From: Pigmentiphaga sp. H8
GTDB taxonomy: Bacteria > Pseudomonadota > Gammaproteobacteria > Burkholderiales > Burkholderiaceae_B
DNA length: 64,000 bases
Reading direction: 5' to 3'
NCBI RefSeq assembly: GCF_003854895.1
Contig: NZ_CP033966.1
Coordinates: 372,001 to 436,000, forward strand
Under the pieces are notes generated by a model. The model did not search any database. It was not told the origin of the DNA and saw only the letters and a list, made by a program, of their open reading frames with translations. Positions 42,294 to 51,615 of the stretch are shown here, in pieces; position 1 is the first letter of the stretch; each line of letters opens with the position of its first letter. The position numbers and the translations under genes are program-made.

Positions 42294-43271
42294 TCAGCCT
42301 CCGCTCAGGTCTATCCGCGACGCGATGTCGCCGTAGACCGACAGCTCGCGGGACAGCTTGGCGCGGAACTCCTCGGCCGTCAGCGGCTTGGCCGCGAGAT
42401 TGCCTTGCGCTTCCATGGCTCGCTGCACGACGGGGTCGCGCAGGATGTCGGCGACGTCGGCGTTGATCCTGGCCACTACCTCGGGCGGGGTGCCCGCGGG
42501 GGCCAGCAGGCCGTGCCAGGTGCTGATCAGGTAATCGGGCACGCCGGCCTCGGCGAAGGTGGGCACGTCCTTCAACTGCGCCAGCCGCTCGCGGGAGGCC
42601 ACGGCCAGCGCCCGCAGCTTGCCCTGGCTGATGTAGCCCATGGCCGAGCCCGGGGTGGGGAAGGACATGTCGACGACGCCGCCCATCAGGTCGGTCATGC
42701 CCTGCGCCGCGCCTTTGTAGGGTACGTGCAGGATGTCGGTGCCGGTGCGGAGCTTGAACAGTTCCCCCGCCAGGTGCGGCACGCCGCCTATGCCCTGGGA
42801 ACTGTAGCTGAACGGCTTCTTCTTCTCGCGCAGCGCGGCCAGCAACTGGCCCAGGTCCCGGTAGGGCGAGGCCGCGTTCACCACCAGCACGTTGGGCACC
42901 TCGACGGTCAGGGCGACCGGCGTGAACGATTTTTCCACGTCGTAGCGCAGATTCTTGTTCACGAACTTGTTGAGGTTGTGGCTGCTGGCGGCCACCAGCA
43001 GCGTATAGCCGTCCGGCCGGGCGTTGGCCACCGCCGTGGCGGCGATCGTGGCGTTGGCGCCGGGCTTGTTGTCGACGATGACCGACTGCTTCCAGCGCTT
43101 GGCGAGTTCGCTGGCGATCAGGCGGGCGGACTGGTCGATGGCGCCGCCGGGGGTGTAGCCGACCACGAAGGTGACGGGCTGGGACGGGTAGTCGGCCGCC
43201 AGGGCCGGGGGGCCCAGCGCAAACGCGGCGGTCAGTGCGGCCGCGAGCCGTCCGGGTGCAAGGACGCGCAT
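42294..43271 (-). CDS. Bug-family solute-binding protein, monocistronic
   Basis: A 325-residue receptor with a signal peptide ending ALAA about residue 25. The ligand loops are GYTPGGAIDQSARLIASELA and DNKPGANATIAATAVANAR. HVPYKGAAQGMTDLMGGVVD follows in the central part. Unlike most of its relatives here it has no catabolic gene beside it: an AraC gene converges on it and a pirin gene lies about 120 bp upstream on the same strand. Confidence 0.9.
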   Translation of the reverse strand: MRVLAPGRLAAALTAAFALGPPALAADYPSQPVTFVVGYTPGGAIDQSARLIASELAKRWKQSVIVDNKPGANATIAATAVANARPDGYTLLVAASSHNLNKFVNKNLRYDVEKSFTPVALTVEVPNVLVVNAASPYRDLGQLLAALREKKKPFSYSSQGIGGVPHLAGELFKLRTGTDILHVPYKGAAQGMTDLMGGVVDMSFPTPGSAMGYISQGKLRALAVASRERLAQLKDVPTFAEAGVPDYLISTWHGLLAPAGTPPEVVARINADVADILRDPVVQRAMEAQGNLAAKPLTAEEFRAKLSRELSVYGDIASRIDLSGG

Positions 43272-43390
43272 GGAAGTCTCCGGATGTTTTTGTGGGGATA
43301 TGGCGCGCCCGCGGGGCGCGCCAAGCACACTAGACACCGGGCGTAGAGCGATCTCAAGCCGGATTTTCCGAGTTTCCGCCCTGCGAAAAC

Positions 43391-44272
43391 CTACCAGGGC
43401 ACGGGCGGCGCGACCAGGCGCCGGTTCTCGTAGCCCCGGACCGAGCCGAAGCGCGCGCTGCCCGCTTCCCAGTCGCGCTGCGCCTGGGCGATGGCCGACT
43501 TGCTGCCGACGAAGTTCCACCAGATGGTGATGTCGTCGGTGGGCGGTTCGCCGCCGATCAGCAGCAGGCGGCTGCCGGCTCCCGTGGACAGGGCCAGTTC
43601 CGTCCGCCCCTTGGGAAGGTAGGCGAGCTCGTTCGTGGCGAAGCGCTGGCCGTCGACCTGCGCCGCGCCTTCCAGCACCAGCAGGCCGTGTTCGAAGCCG
43701 GGCTCGAGCGCCAGGCGCACCGAAGCATCGGCCGGGCTTTGCAGGTCCATGCCGACCAGCGGCGTATGGACGCGGGTCGGCGCGGTGCGTCCCACATGGG
43801 AGCCGGCCAGCAGGGTGAAGTCCACGCCGCCTTCCGACCAGCGTGGCAGGTCGGGATAGTGGTCGAACGCCGGGGGAATTTCCTGCTTGCCGGGAGGCAG
43901 CGCGATCCACAACTGCGCCGCGTGCAGCACGCGCTGGTCGGCCAGGGATTCCTCGGTATGGCTGATGCCGATGCCGGCCGTCATCAGGTTGACCTGGCCC
44001 GGGCGCAGAACTTGCTCGTTGCCCAGGCTGTCGCGATGCAGGGCCTCGCCCTCGATCAGCCAGGTGAAGGTCTGCAGGCCGATGTGGGGGTGTGCCTCGA
44101 CCAGCATCCCCTGGCCGGGCTCGAACCGGGCCGGGCCGGCATGGTCCAGGAAACACCAGGCCCCGATGCGCCGGCGCTGCCGTACGGGCAGCACCCGGTC
44201 CACGCTGATGCCGCCCCCGATCTGCGCCGTGCGCGACTCGATGCGTTCGATACCTGAATTCTCGGCGGTCAT
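43391..44272 (-). CDS. Pirin-family protein
   Basis: A 293-residue bicupin. The N-terminal cupin holds the metal site seen in HPHIGLQTFTWLIEGEALHR (His, His and a further Glu), followed by GIGISHTEES for the fourth ligand. Bacterial pirins such as YhhW can act as quercetin 2,3-dioxygenases or redox-linked regulators. Which applies here is unknown. It faces the AsmA gene. Confidence 0.9.
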   Translation of the reverse strand: MTAENSGIERIESRTAQIGGGISVDRVLPVRQRRRIGAWCFLDHAGPARFEPGQGMLVEAHPHIGLQTFTWLIEGEALHRDSLGNEQVLRPGQVNLMTAGIGISHTEESLADQRVLHAAQLWIALPPGKQEIPPAFDHYPDLPRWSEGGVDFTLLAGSHVGRTAPTRVHTPLVGMDLQSPADASVRLALEPGFEHGLLVLEGAAQVDGQRFATNELAYLPKGRTELALSTGAGSRLLLIGGEPPTDDITIWWNFVGSKSAIAQAQRDWEAGSARFGSVRGYENRRLVAPPVPW

Positions 44273-44389
44273 GTCAGTGCTCCATATGCAGCGCGTAGGG
44301 GGGACCCGTTATCATATAGTCCTCCTGGGGTACAGTCGCGGAACCGGCAGCGGCACGCCGGCCATCCAGGTTTTTCGGAGACGTGTTAA

Positions 44390-46807
44390 ATGCGGTGGTT
44401 CAAGCGCATCGCAATCGGTGCGGCTGTCCTGCTCGCCGTGGCGGCCATCGGATTGACGGCCCTGGTGGTGCTGGTCGATCCCAATCACTACAAGGGCCCG
44501 GTCGCCGACGCGGTCAAGAAGCGCTACGACCGTACCCTGCGCATGGATGGCAACGTCCGGTTCAGCGTCTTCCCCAACCTGGGCGTGGAGATCGAGAAGC
44601 TGTCGCTGTCCGAACCGCGCTCCACCCAGATATTCGCGGCGGTGGACACCGCGCGGGTATCGGTGGCGGTGCTGCCGCTGCTGTCCGGCCGCATCGTGGT
44701 CGACCGCGTCCGGGTGGTCGGGCTCAAGGCCAACGTGGTGCGCTACCAGAGCGGCAAGTTCAATTTTGAGGATCTGCTGGGCCCGGCGCCCAAGGCACCG
44801 GGCCAGCCGGGCGGCGGCGAACTCGACGCCGGCGGCAAGCCCCTGCTGTTCGACGTGGCCGGCATCGAATTCAGCGGCGGCGAACTGGCGCTGCGCGACT
44901 ACATGAAAGGCACGTCCATGCGGGTGGAGCGGCTGTCCGCCACCACGGGCCGGGTGGCGCCCCGCACGCCGTTCGACATGGAGCTGTCGGCCCGGGTGCT
45001 GGGCCAGAGTCCCCGCGTGGACGCCACCATCCAGGTCCAGGGACGGCTGACGGTGGACCCCGAGCAACGGTTCTTCTCGGCCAAGGGCTTCGACCTGAAG
45101 GCGACCGGCGTGCTGCCCTCCATCCGGGCCACCGCGCTTACGGCGCAGGGCGACCTGGCCTACGACGGGCAGCGTCAGGCCATCGACGCCTCGGGCGTCG
45201 CCGTCGCCTTCCAGGGCGACGTGGCGGGCAGCCGGCCGCTCAGCGGCGTGGACCTGCGGCTGGACGCCCCGCGGCTGAACGCCGGACTGGCCGAGGGCCG
45301 GGTGCAGGTCGAGAAGCTGTCGCTGTCCGCGCAGGGCAAGCTGGGCGCCGATCCCTTCGAACTGTCGCTGTCCGCGCCGGCGCTGCATGTTTCGCCGCAA
45401 TCGGCGCAAGGCGAGGCGCTGACCGCCCGCGTAAGCCTGGACGGCAAGCGGGACCTGGATCTGCGCGTGGCCTTGTCGGGCATATCCGGCACCGCCGACA
45501 AGCTCAGCATCGAGCGCCTGGCGCTCGACGGCGAACTCAAGGAAGGCGATCGCGTGGTCCGGCTCGCCAGCGCATCGCCGGTCCAGGCCAGCCTGCCCCG
45601 CAGGAAGGTGTCGGTGCCCCAGCTGACGGGCCAGCTGGAGATCCAGGATCCCGCGTTTCCCGCCAGCCAGATGGCGATTCCCATCAAGGGCAGCGTGCGC
45701 GCCAACTTCGAGAAGGAACACGCGGTGGCCAAGCTCGAGGCCACCATCGAGGGCGGCGAGTTCAACGCCTCGGCCGAGGTGTCGCAGTTCGACGAACCCC
45801 GCATCGCCTTCATGGTCGCCGCCGATACGCTGGACCTGGACAAGCTGCTGCCCTCGGCCCGGCCGGGGGCGGCGGGCGGTGGATCCGGCGCGGGCGCCCG
45901 CGCCCCGGCGGATCCGCCGGTGGACCTGTCCGCGCTCGAGGACATCACGGCCAGCGGCACCATCAAGGTCGGCAAACTGGTCGCGCGGGGGCTCAAGGCC
46001 AGCAACGTCTCCGCCTCGGTGCGCGTGGCCAAGGGGCGCGCCGACGTGAGCGGCCTGAAGGCGTCGCTGTACGGCGGCTCGCTGTCGGGCAGCGTGTTCG
46101 CGGACGCGGCCACGAATCGCATCGGCCTCGCGCCCACGCTCACGAACGTGGCGCTGCAGCCGCTGTTGTCGGATGTGAAACACAAGGACGGACTGATCGG
46201 CCGCGCGACGGTCGCGCTCAATCTGACCGCGACCGGCAAGACCGTGGGGCAGATGAAGCGCGCCCTGAACGGCACGGCCAGCCTCGCGGTGCGCGACGGC
46301 GCGGTCAAGGGCGTGAACATCGCCCAGTCCCTGCGCGAATTCCGTTCGCTGCTGTCGGCGCGCAAGGACGACGCCAGGCAGCACCAGGATGCGCTCCAGA
46401 CCGACTTCTCGGAAATGCAGGCCCAGCTGGTGTTCGCCAGCGGCATCGGGACCGTGCGCAGCCTGAGCGTCAAGGCGCCGCTGCTGCGCGTCTCGGAAGG
46501 CGAACCGGCCCGCATCGATATCCCTGGCGAACGCTTCGACCTGATGGCCCTGGTCACCGTCGTGAACACCTCCACGGGCCAGGACGGCAAGGACCTCGCG
46601 GACCTGCGCAACGTTACCGTGCCGGTCCACGTGGCCGGCCCCTTCGCGTCGCCGTCCTACACGATCCAGTGGAGCAAGGTCGCCACCGACGTGCTCAGGA
46701 ACACCGTCAAGAACAAACTCCAGGAAGAGCTGGGCATCGAGCCGTCCGAATCGGGCGACAAGCTGCGCGGCAAGGTCAGGGACCGGCTCAAGGGATTGTT
46801 CCGGTAG
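44390..46807 (+). CDS. AsmA-family envelope protein
   Basis: An 805-residue protein anchored by one N-terminal helix (AAVLLAVAAIGLTALVVLVD), then a long beta-rich periplasmic body. The start KGPVADAVKKRYDRTLRMDG and the C-terminal block RATVALNLTATGKTVGQMKR, LNGTASLAVRDGAVKGVNIA are AsmA signatures. AsmA-like proteins bridge the membranes and are linked to phospholipid transport and outer-membrane assembly. GGAG lies 11 bp before the ATG. It is followed by a MOSC gene after 22 bp. Confidence 0.92.
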   Translation: MRWFKRIAIGAAVLLAVAAIGLTALVVLVDPNHYKGPVADAVKKRYDRTLRMDGNVRFSVFPNLGVEIEKLSLSEPRSTQIFAAVDTARVSVAVLPLLSGRIVVDRVRVVGLKANVVRYQSGKFNFEDLLGPAPKAPGQPGGGELDAGGKPLLFDVAGIEFSGGELALRDYMKGTSMRVERLSATTGRVAPRTPFDMELSARVLGQSPRVDATIQVQGRLTVDPEQRFFSAKGFDLKATGVLPSIRATALTAQGDLAYDGQRQAIDASGVAVAFQGDVAGSRPLSGVDLRLDAPRLNAGLAEGRVQVEKLSLSAQGKLGADPFELSLSAPALHVSPQSAQGEALTARVSLDGKRDLDLRVALSGISGTADKLSIERLALDGELKEGDRVVRLASASPVQASLPRRKVSVPQLTGQLEIQDPAFPASQMAIPIKGSVRANFEKEHAVAKLEATIEGGEFNASAEVSQFDEPRIAFMVAADTLDLDKLLPSARPGAAGGGSGAGARAPADPPVDLSALEDITASGTIKVGKLVARGLKASNVSASVRVAKGRADVSGLKASLYGGSLSGSVFADAATNRIGLAPTLTNVALQPLLSDVKHKDGLIGRATVALNLTATGKTVGQMKRALNGTASLAVRDGAVKGVNIAQSLREFRSLLSARKDDARQHQDALQTDFSEMQAQLVFASGIGTVRSLSVKAPLLRVSEGEPARIDIPGERFDLMALVTVVNTSTGQDGKDLADLRNVTVPVHVAGPFASPSYTIQWSKVATDVLRNTVKNKLQEELGIEPSESGDKLRGKVRDRLKGLFR

Positions 46808-46829
46808 TCGCATCTTCAGCAAAAAGCCG

Positions 46830-47702
46830 ATGTCCATTTCCATCTCCGGCCTCTACATCTATCCCATCAAGTCCTGCGGCGGCATTGCGCTGGAACGTTC
46901 CGCCATCGGCATGGCCGGCCTGCACAACGACCGCCGGTGGATGGTGGTCGATGCCGATGGCGTCTTCCTTACGCAGCGCAGCCATCCGGCCATGGCCAGG
47001 GTCCGCACCGAGCTGCGCGACGGCTACCTGATCGCGACCGCGCCCGGGCAGCCGCGCCTGGACATTCCGGTCGACGTGATCGAAGACGATGACAGCGTGC
47101 GCACGCGGGTCACGGTCTGGCGCGACGAGGTCGACGCCGTGGACGAAGGCGATCTGGCCGCCCAGTGGTTCGGCGCGCTGCTGGGCACGCCGTGCCGGCT
47201 GGTCAAGGTCCATCCGCAATCGCATCGGCTGGCCAGTGTGGACCGGATCGACCGCTGGCTGGCCGGGCATCCCGCGGTGGAGGGCTTTGCCCGCCAGCAT
47301 GTCTTCGCGTTCGCCGACGGCTATCCCATCCTGGTGGCCAACGAGGGATCGCTGATCGAACTGAACGAGAAGCTGGCCGCCAGGGGCGAGGCGCCTGTCG
47401 GCATGGACCGGTTCCGGCCCAACGTGGTGCTGAGCGAATTCGGGGCCTTCGACGAGGACTACACCGTGCTCGTGGCCATCGGCGATATCCGGATGGCACT
47501 GGTCAAGCCCTGCGTGCGCTGCGAGATCCCCAATACCGATCAGTTCACCGGCGCGCGGGCGGCCGAGCCGATGTCCACGCTCACGACCTTCCGCAACCAG
47601 CCCGGCGGCGGCGTCACTTTCGGGATGAACGCCATCGTCAGCGCGCCGCTGGGAGCGGTGCTGGAGGTAGGAGACCGCGCCGAAGTGCTGCTCGATTTCT
47701 GA
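46830..47702 (+). CDS. MOSC-domain molybdenum-cofactor protein, YcbX-like
   Basis: A 290-residue protein with the MOSC N-terminal beta-barrel (LYIYPIKSCGGIALERSAIG) and a C-terminal MOSC domain (RFRPNVVLSEF, and VKPCVRCEIPNTD with the conserved Cys that binds molybdenum). YcbX and mARC reduce N-hydroxylated bases using electrons from a ferredoxin-type partner. Here no ferredoxin domain is fused, unlike E. coli YcbX, so an external electron donor is needed. A strong terminator follows. Confidence 0.88.
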   Translation: MSISISGLYIYPIKSCGGIALERSAIGMAGLHNDRRWMVVDADGVFLTQRSHPAMARVRTELRDGYLIATAPGQPRLDIPVDVIEDDDSVRTRVTVWRDEVDAVDEGDLAAQWFGALLGTPCRLVKVHPQSHRLASVDRIDRWLAGHPAVEGFARQHVFAFADGYPILVANEGSLIELNEKLAARGEAPVGMDRFRPNVVLSEFGAFDEDYTVLVAIGDIRMALVKPCVRCEIPNTDQFTGARAAEPMSTLTTFRNQPGGGVTFGMNAIVSAPLGAVLEVGDRAEVLLDF

Positions 47703-47746
47703 TCGGATCCAGGACGGCGGCCAGCCGTCGGCCCAAGCCATGGCAC

Positions 47747-47771
47747 GCGCCCTCCGGGGCGCTTTTTTTTT
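47747..47771 (+). terminator. Rho-independent terminator after the MOSC gene
   Basis: GCGCCC-TCCG-GGGCGC followed by nine T residues, about 45 bp after the MOSC stop. It is a textbook intrinsic terminator that isolates the following operon. Confidence 0.92.
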
Positions 47772-47788
47772 ACCTGCCTCTTTTCTGT

Positions 47789-47864
47789 AAATCGATTTTT
47801 ATTGACATAAACGATTGTCAAATAATATAAAAAAATAATCGAACAAAATATTAAAAATCGATTT
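47789..47864 (+). promoter_or_regulatory. AT-rich promoter with dyads, upstream of bug-bug-amidohydrolase-ggt operon
   Basis: A perfect -35 TTGACA (47802-47807) and a -10-like TATAAA (47826-47831) are 18 bp apart. TTGACA and TGTCAA (47816-47821) form an inverted repeat over the -35. The palindrome AAATCGATTT occurs on both flanks (47789-47798 and 47855-47864), 66 bp apart. The stretch is far more AT-rich than the rest of the window. It is a likely strong, repressible promoter. Confidence 0.65.
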
Positions 47865-47920
47865 ATTCGGGATGAGTTGCCCAGCATTGCCGGAGATGCG
47901 GATTCTTCAGGAGAGTGCTC

Positions 47921-48898
47921 ATGATGCGGTTGCCTTGCCGTGCGCTGGTCGTTGCCGTGGTTGCCTGCCTTGCCGGACCGCCGGTTGTGCTGGCCCAGAC
48001 CTATCCGGCGCAGCCGGTCAAGATCGTCGTTCCTTTCCCGCCGGGCGGCGCCACCGATCTGCTGGCGCGACGGATCGCCGAGCAGCTTGCGCCCCGGCTC
48101 GGCCAGCCCGTGGTCGTGGAAAACAAGGCAGGCGCCGGCGGCATGATAGGCAGCCAGCAGGTGGCGCGTGCCGCGCCTGACGGCTACACGCTGGTGGTGG
48201 GCGTGACCGGCTCGCATTCCATCGCCAGCCACCTGACGGCCAAGCCCCTCTACGATGCGGTCCGGGACTTCGAGCCGGTCGCCTTGCTGGTGACCGCGCC
48301 GCTGGTGCTGGTGGTGCGCCCTTCGCTGCCTGTCTCGACACTGGGCGAGTTCGTCGCCTATGCACGGCGCAAGCCCGGCTCGATCACCTACGGTTCGTCG
48401 GGAGCGGGCACCTCGATGCATCTGACGGCGGAACTGATCAGCCGCGAGGCGGGAATAAGCCTGACGCACGTGCCGTACAAGGGCAGCGCCCAGGCCATGG
48501 CGGACCTGCTGGGCGGACAGATCGACGCGCTGTTCGTCGATCCGCCGGTCATCGCGCCCCACCTGGGGTCGGGCAAGCTCAAGCCGCTGGCGGTCAGTTC
48601 GCGCCAGCGCAACCCCGTCCTGCCGCAGGTGCCCACCATGGCCGAAAGCGGCCTGAAGGATTTCGAAGTGTTGTCCTGGCAAGGCCTGTTCGCGCCCGCC
48701 GGGACACCCGCGCCGGTGGTCGAGCGCCTGCACCGCGAGGTGGCGGCGGTGCTGGCCATGCCGGAAGTCTCCGGTTTTTTCGCCCAGCAGGGATTCGTGG
48801 TGGCGGGCGGCTCGGTGGCCGATTTCCAACGCTTCGTGGCCGATGAGTCGCGCCGCTGGGGCGAAGTCGTCAAACAGGCGGGCATCGCAGTCAATTGA
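47921..48898 (+). CDS. Bug-family solute-binding protein, first in hydrolase operon
   Basis: A 325-residue receptor; signal ending VLAQ about residue 26. Loops PFPPGGATDLLARRIAEQLA and ENKAGAGGMIGSQQVARAA are intact, followed by HVPYKGSAQAMADLLGGQID. ATG 47921 has AGGAG seven bases upstream (47909-47913), better than the GTG at 47915. It lies behind the AT-rich promoter and in front of a second Bug gene, which is rare: two receptors in one operon imply two ligands or a broad-range uptake. Confidence 0.9.
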   Translation: MMRLPCRALVVAVVACLAGPPVVLAQTYPAQPVKIVVPFPPGGATDLLARRIAEQLAPRLGQPVVVENKAGAGGMIGSQQVARAAPDGYTLVVGVTGSHSIASHLTAKPLYDAVRDFEPVALLVTAPLVLVVRPSLPVSTLGEFVAYARRKPGSITYGSSGAGTSMHLTAELISREAGISLTHVPYKGSAQAMADLLGGQIDALFVDPPVIAPHLGSGKLKPLAVSSRQRNPVLPQVPTMAESGLKDFEVLSWQGLFAPAGTPAPVVERLHREVAAVLAMPEVSGFFAQQGFVVAGGSVADFQRFVADESRRWGEVVKQAGIAVN

Positions 48899-48956
48899 TG
48901 CCTTCTTTCCACGCGGGTGCCGGCCAGGCGGGCACCACATCTATGGAGGAGTTCGC

Positions 48957-49904
48957 ATGAAACCGCTGTTCGCCTTGCTGTGGAGCGTATTGCTCGTGTC
49001 GTCGGCGCCCGCCATGGCCGCTTCGGCCTATCCCGAGCGCGCGATCCGCTGGATCGTGCCATTTACCGCGGGCGGCCCGGCCGATGCGATCGCGCGCCTG
49101 CTGGTACCCAAGCTGAGCCAGGAGCTGGGCCAGCCCATCGTGATCGAGAACCGGGCCGGCGCGAACAGCAACATCGGCCACGAGGCCGTTGCGCGCGCCG
49201 AACCCGATGGCTACACCATTCTCTACGTCGTGCCTAACGTGGTCACGAATCCCTCGCTCTATAACGTCGCGGTCGATCCGGTGAAGGAACTGACTCCGGT
49301 GGTGCAACTTACCGCGCAGGCCTATCTGCTGCTCGCGGGCAGCGCTTTCAAGCCGGCTTCGGTGGCCGACATCGTGGCGAAGGCCCGCCAGGGCGGAGTC
49401 ACCTGCGCCTCGGGCGGTGGCCTGTCGGGTTTCGGCTGCGACTGGCTGCGTTCCATGACCAAGGCCGATTTCGTGCACGTGCCGTTCAAGGGCAACGCGC
49501 AGGCGCTGACCGCCCTGATGGGCGGGCAGGTCGACATCATGATCGACCTGTTCAACACCGCCTTGCCCCAGGTCAAGGCGGGCCGTGTGCGGCCGGTCGC
49601 GCTGACGCGCGCCGAACGGGGTTCTCCGCTGCCCGACCTGCCCATCATTGCCGAAACGCTGCCCGGTTTTGTCCTGGTCGGCTGGCATGGCGTGATGGCA
49701 CCGCACGGCACGCCCGAGCCCATCGTGAAAAAACTCAACATGGCTTTCACCAAGGCGCTGGGCGACCCGGACATCCGGCGGCGCATCGAGGAAAGCTACA
49801 TCGAAGTGGTGCACGGCACGCCCGCGGATTTCGGACGCGTCATCACGGAAGACCTCGACAAGTACGCGCGTATCACCCAGGCGGCCGGTATCGCCAGGCA
49901 ATGA
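48957..49904 (+). CDS. Bug-family solute-binding protein, second in hydrolase operon
   Basis: A 315-residue receptor, clearly divergent from the preceding one. Its signal ends AMAA around residue 21. The ligand loops read PFTAGGPADAIARLLVPKLS and ENRAGANSNIGHEAVARAE, then HVPFKGNAQALTALMGGQVD. Two cysteines (TCASGGGLSGFGCDW) could form a disulfide. GGAGGA precedes ATG 48957, and its stop overlaps the amidohydrolase start (ATGATG), so expression is coupled. Confidence 0.9.
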   Translation: MKPLFALLWSVLLVSSAPAMAASAYPERAIRWIVPFTAGGPADAIARLLVPKLSQELGQPIVIENRAGANSNIGHEAVARAEPDGYTILYVVPNVVTNPSLYNVAVDPVKELTPVVQLTAQAYLLLAGSAFKPASVADIVAKARQGGVTCASGGGLSGFGCDWLRSMTKADFVHVPFKGNAQALTALMGGQVDIMIDLFNTALPQVKAGRVRPVALTRAERGSPLPDLPIIAETLPGFVLVGWHGVMAPHGTPEPIVKKLNMAFTKALGDPDIRRRIEESYIEVVHGTPADFGRVITEDLDKYARITQAAGIARQ

Positions 49905-51601
49905 TGGCCGTCGTCATGGACGGTGCCGGTGACGACGTGGTCATGCGCGGCGGCCATGTCCTGACCATGGATGAGCGTTCGTCGGTGGCCAGCGCGCTGG
50001 CCTTCGCGGACGGCAGGTTGACCGCGGTGGGCACGGATGCCGGCGTGTCGGCGCGGATCGGCTCGCGCACCCGGGTCATCGAGTTGCGGGGCAGGACGGT
50101 CATGCCCGGCATGATCGACGGCCATGCCCATATGGATCGCGAAGGCCTCAAATCGCTGTTGCCGTCGCTATCCGGATGCGCGTCGATCGCGGATCTGGTC
50201 GAGCGTGTGCGCCGCATCGCGGCGGCGACGCCGCCCGGCCAGTGGATCGTGACCATGCCGCTGGGCGAGCCGCCCGAGTATCTGTGCTCGCCCGACATGT
50301 ACGCCGAGGGGAGGCTGCCTGATCGCGAAGACCTGGATCGCGCCACCACCGCCCACCCGGTGTTGATCCGCTGCGCGTGGGGGCACTGGCCGGGGCGCGT
50401 GCCCACGGTTTCCATTGCCAACGGCGCGGCGCTGCGGCTGGCCGGCATCGGCCCGGATCCGGTGTCGCCTTCGCCCCGGCTGCGCATCGAGACGGATGCC
50501 GCGGGCGTGCCCACCGGACGTCTGTACGAAGACGACCTGCAGCCGCTGGCCGAGTTCACGGTGTTCCGGCGGGCGCCGCACTTTACCGAAGACGAGCGCG
50601 CGCTGACGCTGGCCGCGTCGATGTCGGCCTACAACCGCTACGGGACCACGGGCGTGTTCGAAGGGCATGGTGCCGCGCCGGAACTGATACGTGCCTATCG
50701 CGCGGCGCGTGGACGGCGCGCGCCCAGCGTGCGTACGCGCCTGGTGTTCAGCCCCGGCTGGAGCGGTGCGTCGGACGACGACGTGCGCGCCTGGGTGCGC
50801 GAACGTGCCTCGCGCCTGCATGGCAAGGGCGAGGGTGACGAGTGGCTGCGGATTGAAGGACTGTTCGCCGAACTACAGGCCCGGCCGGACGATGCCCGCC
50901 TGCGCGCGGCCTGTGAACCGCGCACCGGCTGGGCCGGGTTTCGCTACGACTGCGGCCTGCCGCCCGAGCGGCTGCGATTGCTGCTGGAAGAGGCGGCCCG
51001 CGCCGGGCTGCGCGTGTGCGGCATCCAGGCCGGCATGGCCGAACGCTTCGCCGAGGTCGGCGCGCGCGTGCCTATCGACGGCCTGCGCTGGGTGGTCGCG
51101 CATCCGGCCACGCTGGACGCGCGCCAGATCGGCGCCATTCGCGACCATGGCATGGTCGTCACCACGCATACCGGCGCCTACGTCTGGCGGCGCGCGGCGG
51201 CGACGCTGCAACGCGTCGGCCCGGCGCTCGAAGAAACCATCTGCCCGATACGATCGCTGCTGGAGGCGGGCGTGCCGGTTTCGCTGGCGACCGACAACGT
51301 GCCGGTCTCGCTGTGGCCCTGTGTCTGGCATGCCGTGGCCCGCATCGATCGCGACACGGGCGCCGTGATCGCGCCGGGGCAACGCATCGACCGCATGGCG
51401 GCACTGCGCTGCGCCACGGTGCACGGCGCGTGGTTGTGCCTGGACGAGGCCGATCGTGGGTCGCTGGAAGCCGGCAAGCAAGCCGACCTGCTCGTGTTGC
51501 GGGACAGTCCGCTGGACGTGGAGCTTGCCCGTTTGAGCCATCTGGAGGCCGACATGACCTGGGTCGGCGGGCGGCAGGTCTATCCGGGCGGCAACGCCTG
51601 A
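49901..51601 (+). CDS. Amidohydrolase family 3 metal-dependent hydrolase
   Basis: A 566-residue hydrolase of the YtcJ/NfdA group. The first metal motif is GMIDGHAHMDREG (H-x-H), and VFEGHG, VVAHPATLD and SLATDNVPVS provide later ligands of the TIM-barrel site. Family members cut N-formyl, N-acyl or cyclic amides. Its start overlaps the second Bug gene and it is followed by a gamma-glutamyltransferase gene, so an amide or peptide-like compound taken up by the Bug proteins is the likely substrate. Confidence 0.85.
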   Translation: MMAVVMDGAGDDVVMRGGHVLTMDERSSVASALAFADGRLTAVGTDAGVSARIGSRTRVIELRGRTVMPGMIDGHAHMDREGLKSLLPSLSGCASIADLVERVRRIAAATPPGQWIVTMPLGEPPEYLCSPDMYAEGRLPDREDLDRATTAHPVLIRCAWGHWPGRVPTVSIANGAALRLAGIGPDPVSPSPRLRIETDAAGVPTGRLYEDDLQPLAEFTVFRRAPHFTEDERALTLAASMSAYNRYGTTGVFEGHGAAPELIRAYRAARGRRAPSVRTRLVFSPGWSGASDDDVRAWVRERASRLHGKGEGDEWLRIEGLFAELQARPDDARLRAACEPRTGWAGFRYDCGLPPERLRLLLEEAARAGLRVCGIQAGMAERFAEVGARVPIDGLRWVVAHPATLDARQIGAIRDHGMVVTTHTGAYVWRRAAATLQRVGPALEETICPIRSLLEAGVPVSLATDNVPVSLWPCVWHAVARIDRDTGAVIAPGQRIDRMAALRCATVHGAWLCLDEADRGSLEAGKQADLLVLRDSPLDVELARLSHLEADMTWVGGRQVYPGGNA

Positions 51602-51615
51602 CAACTGGAGTGTGC

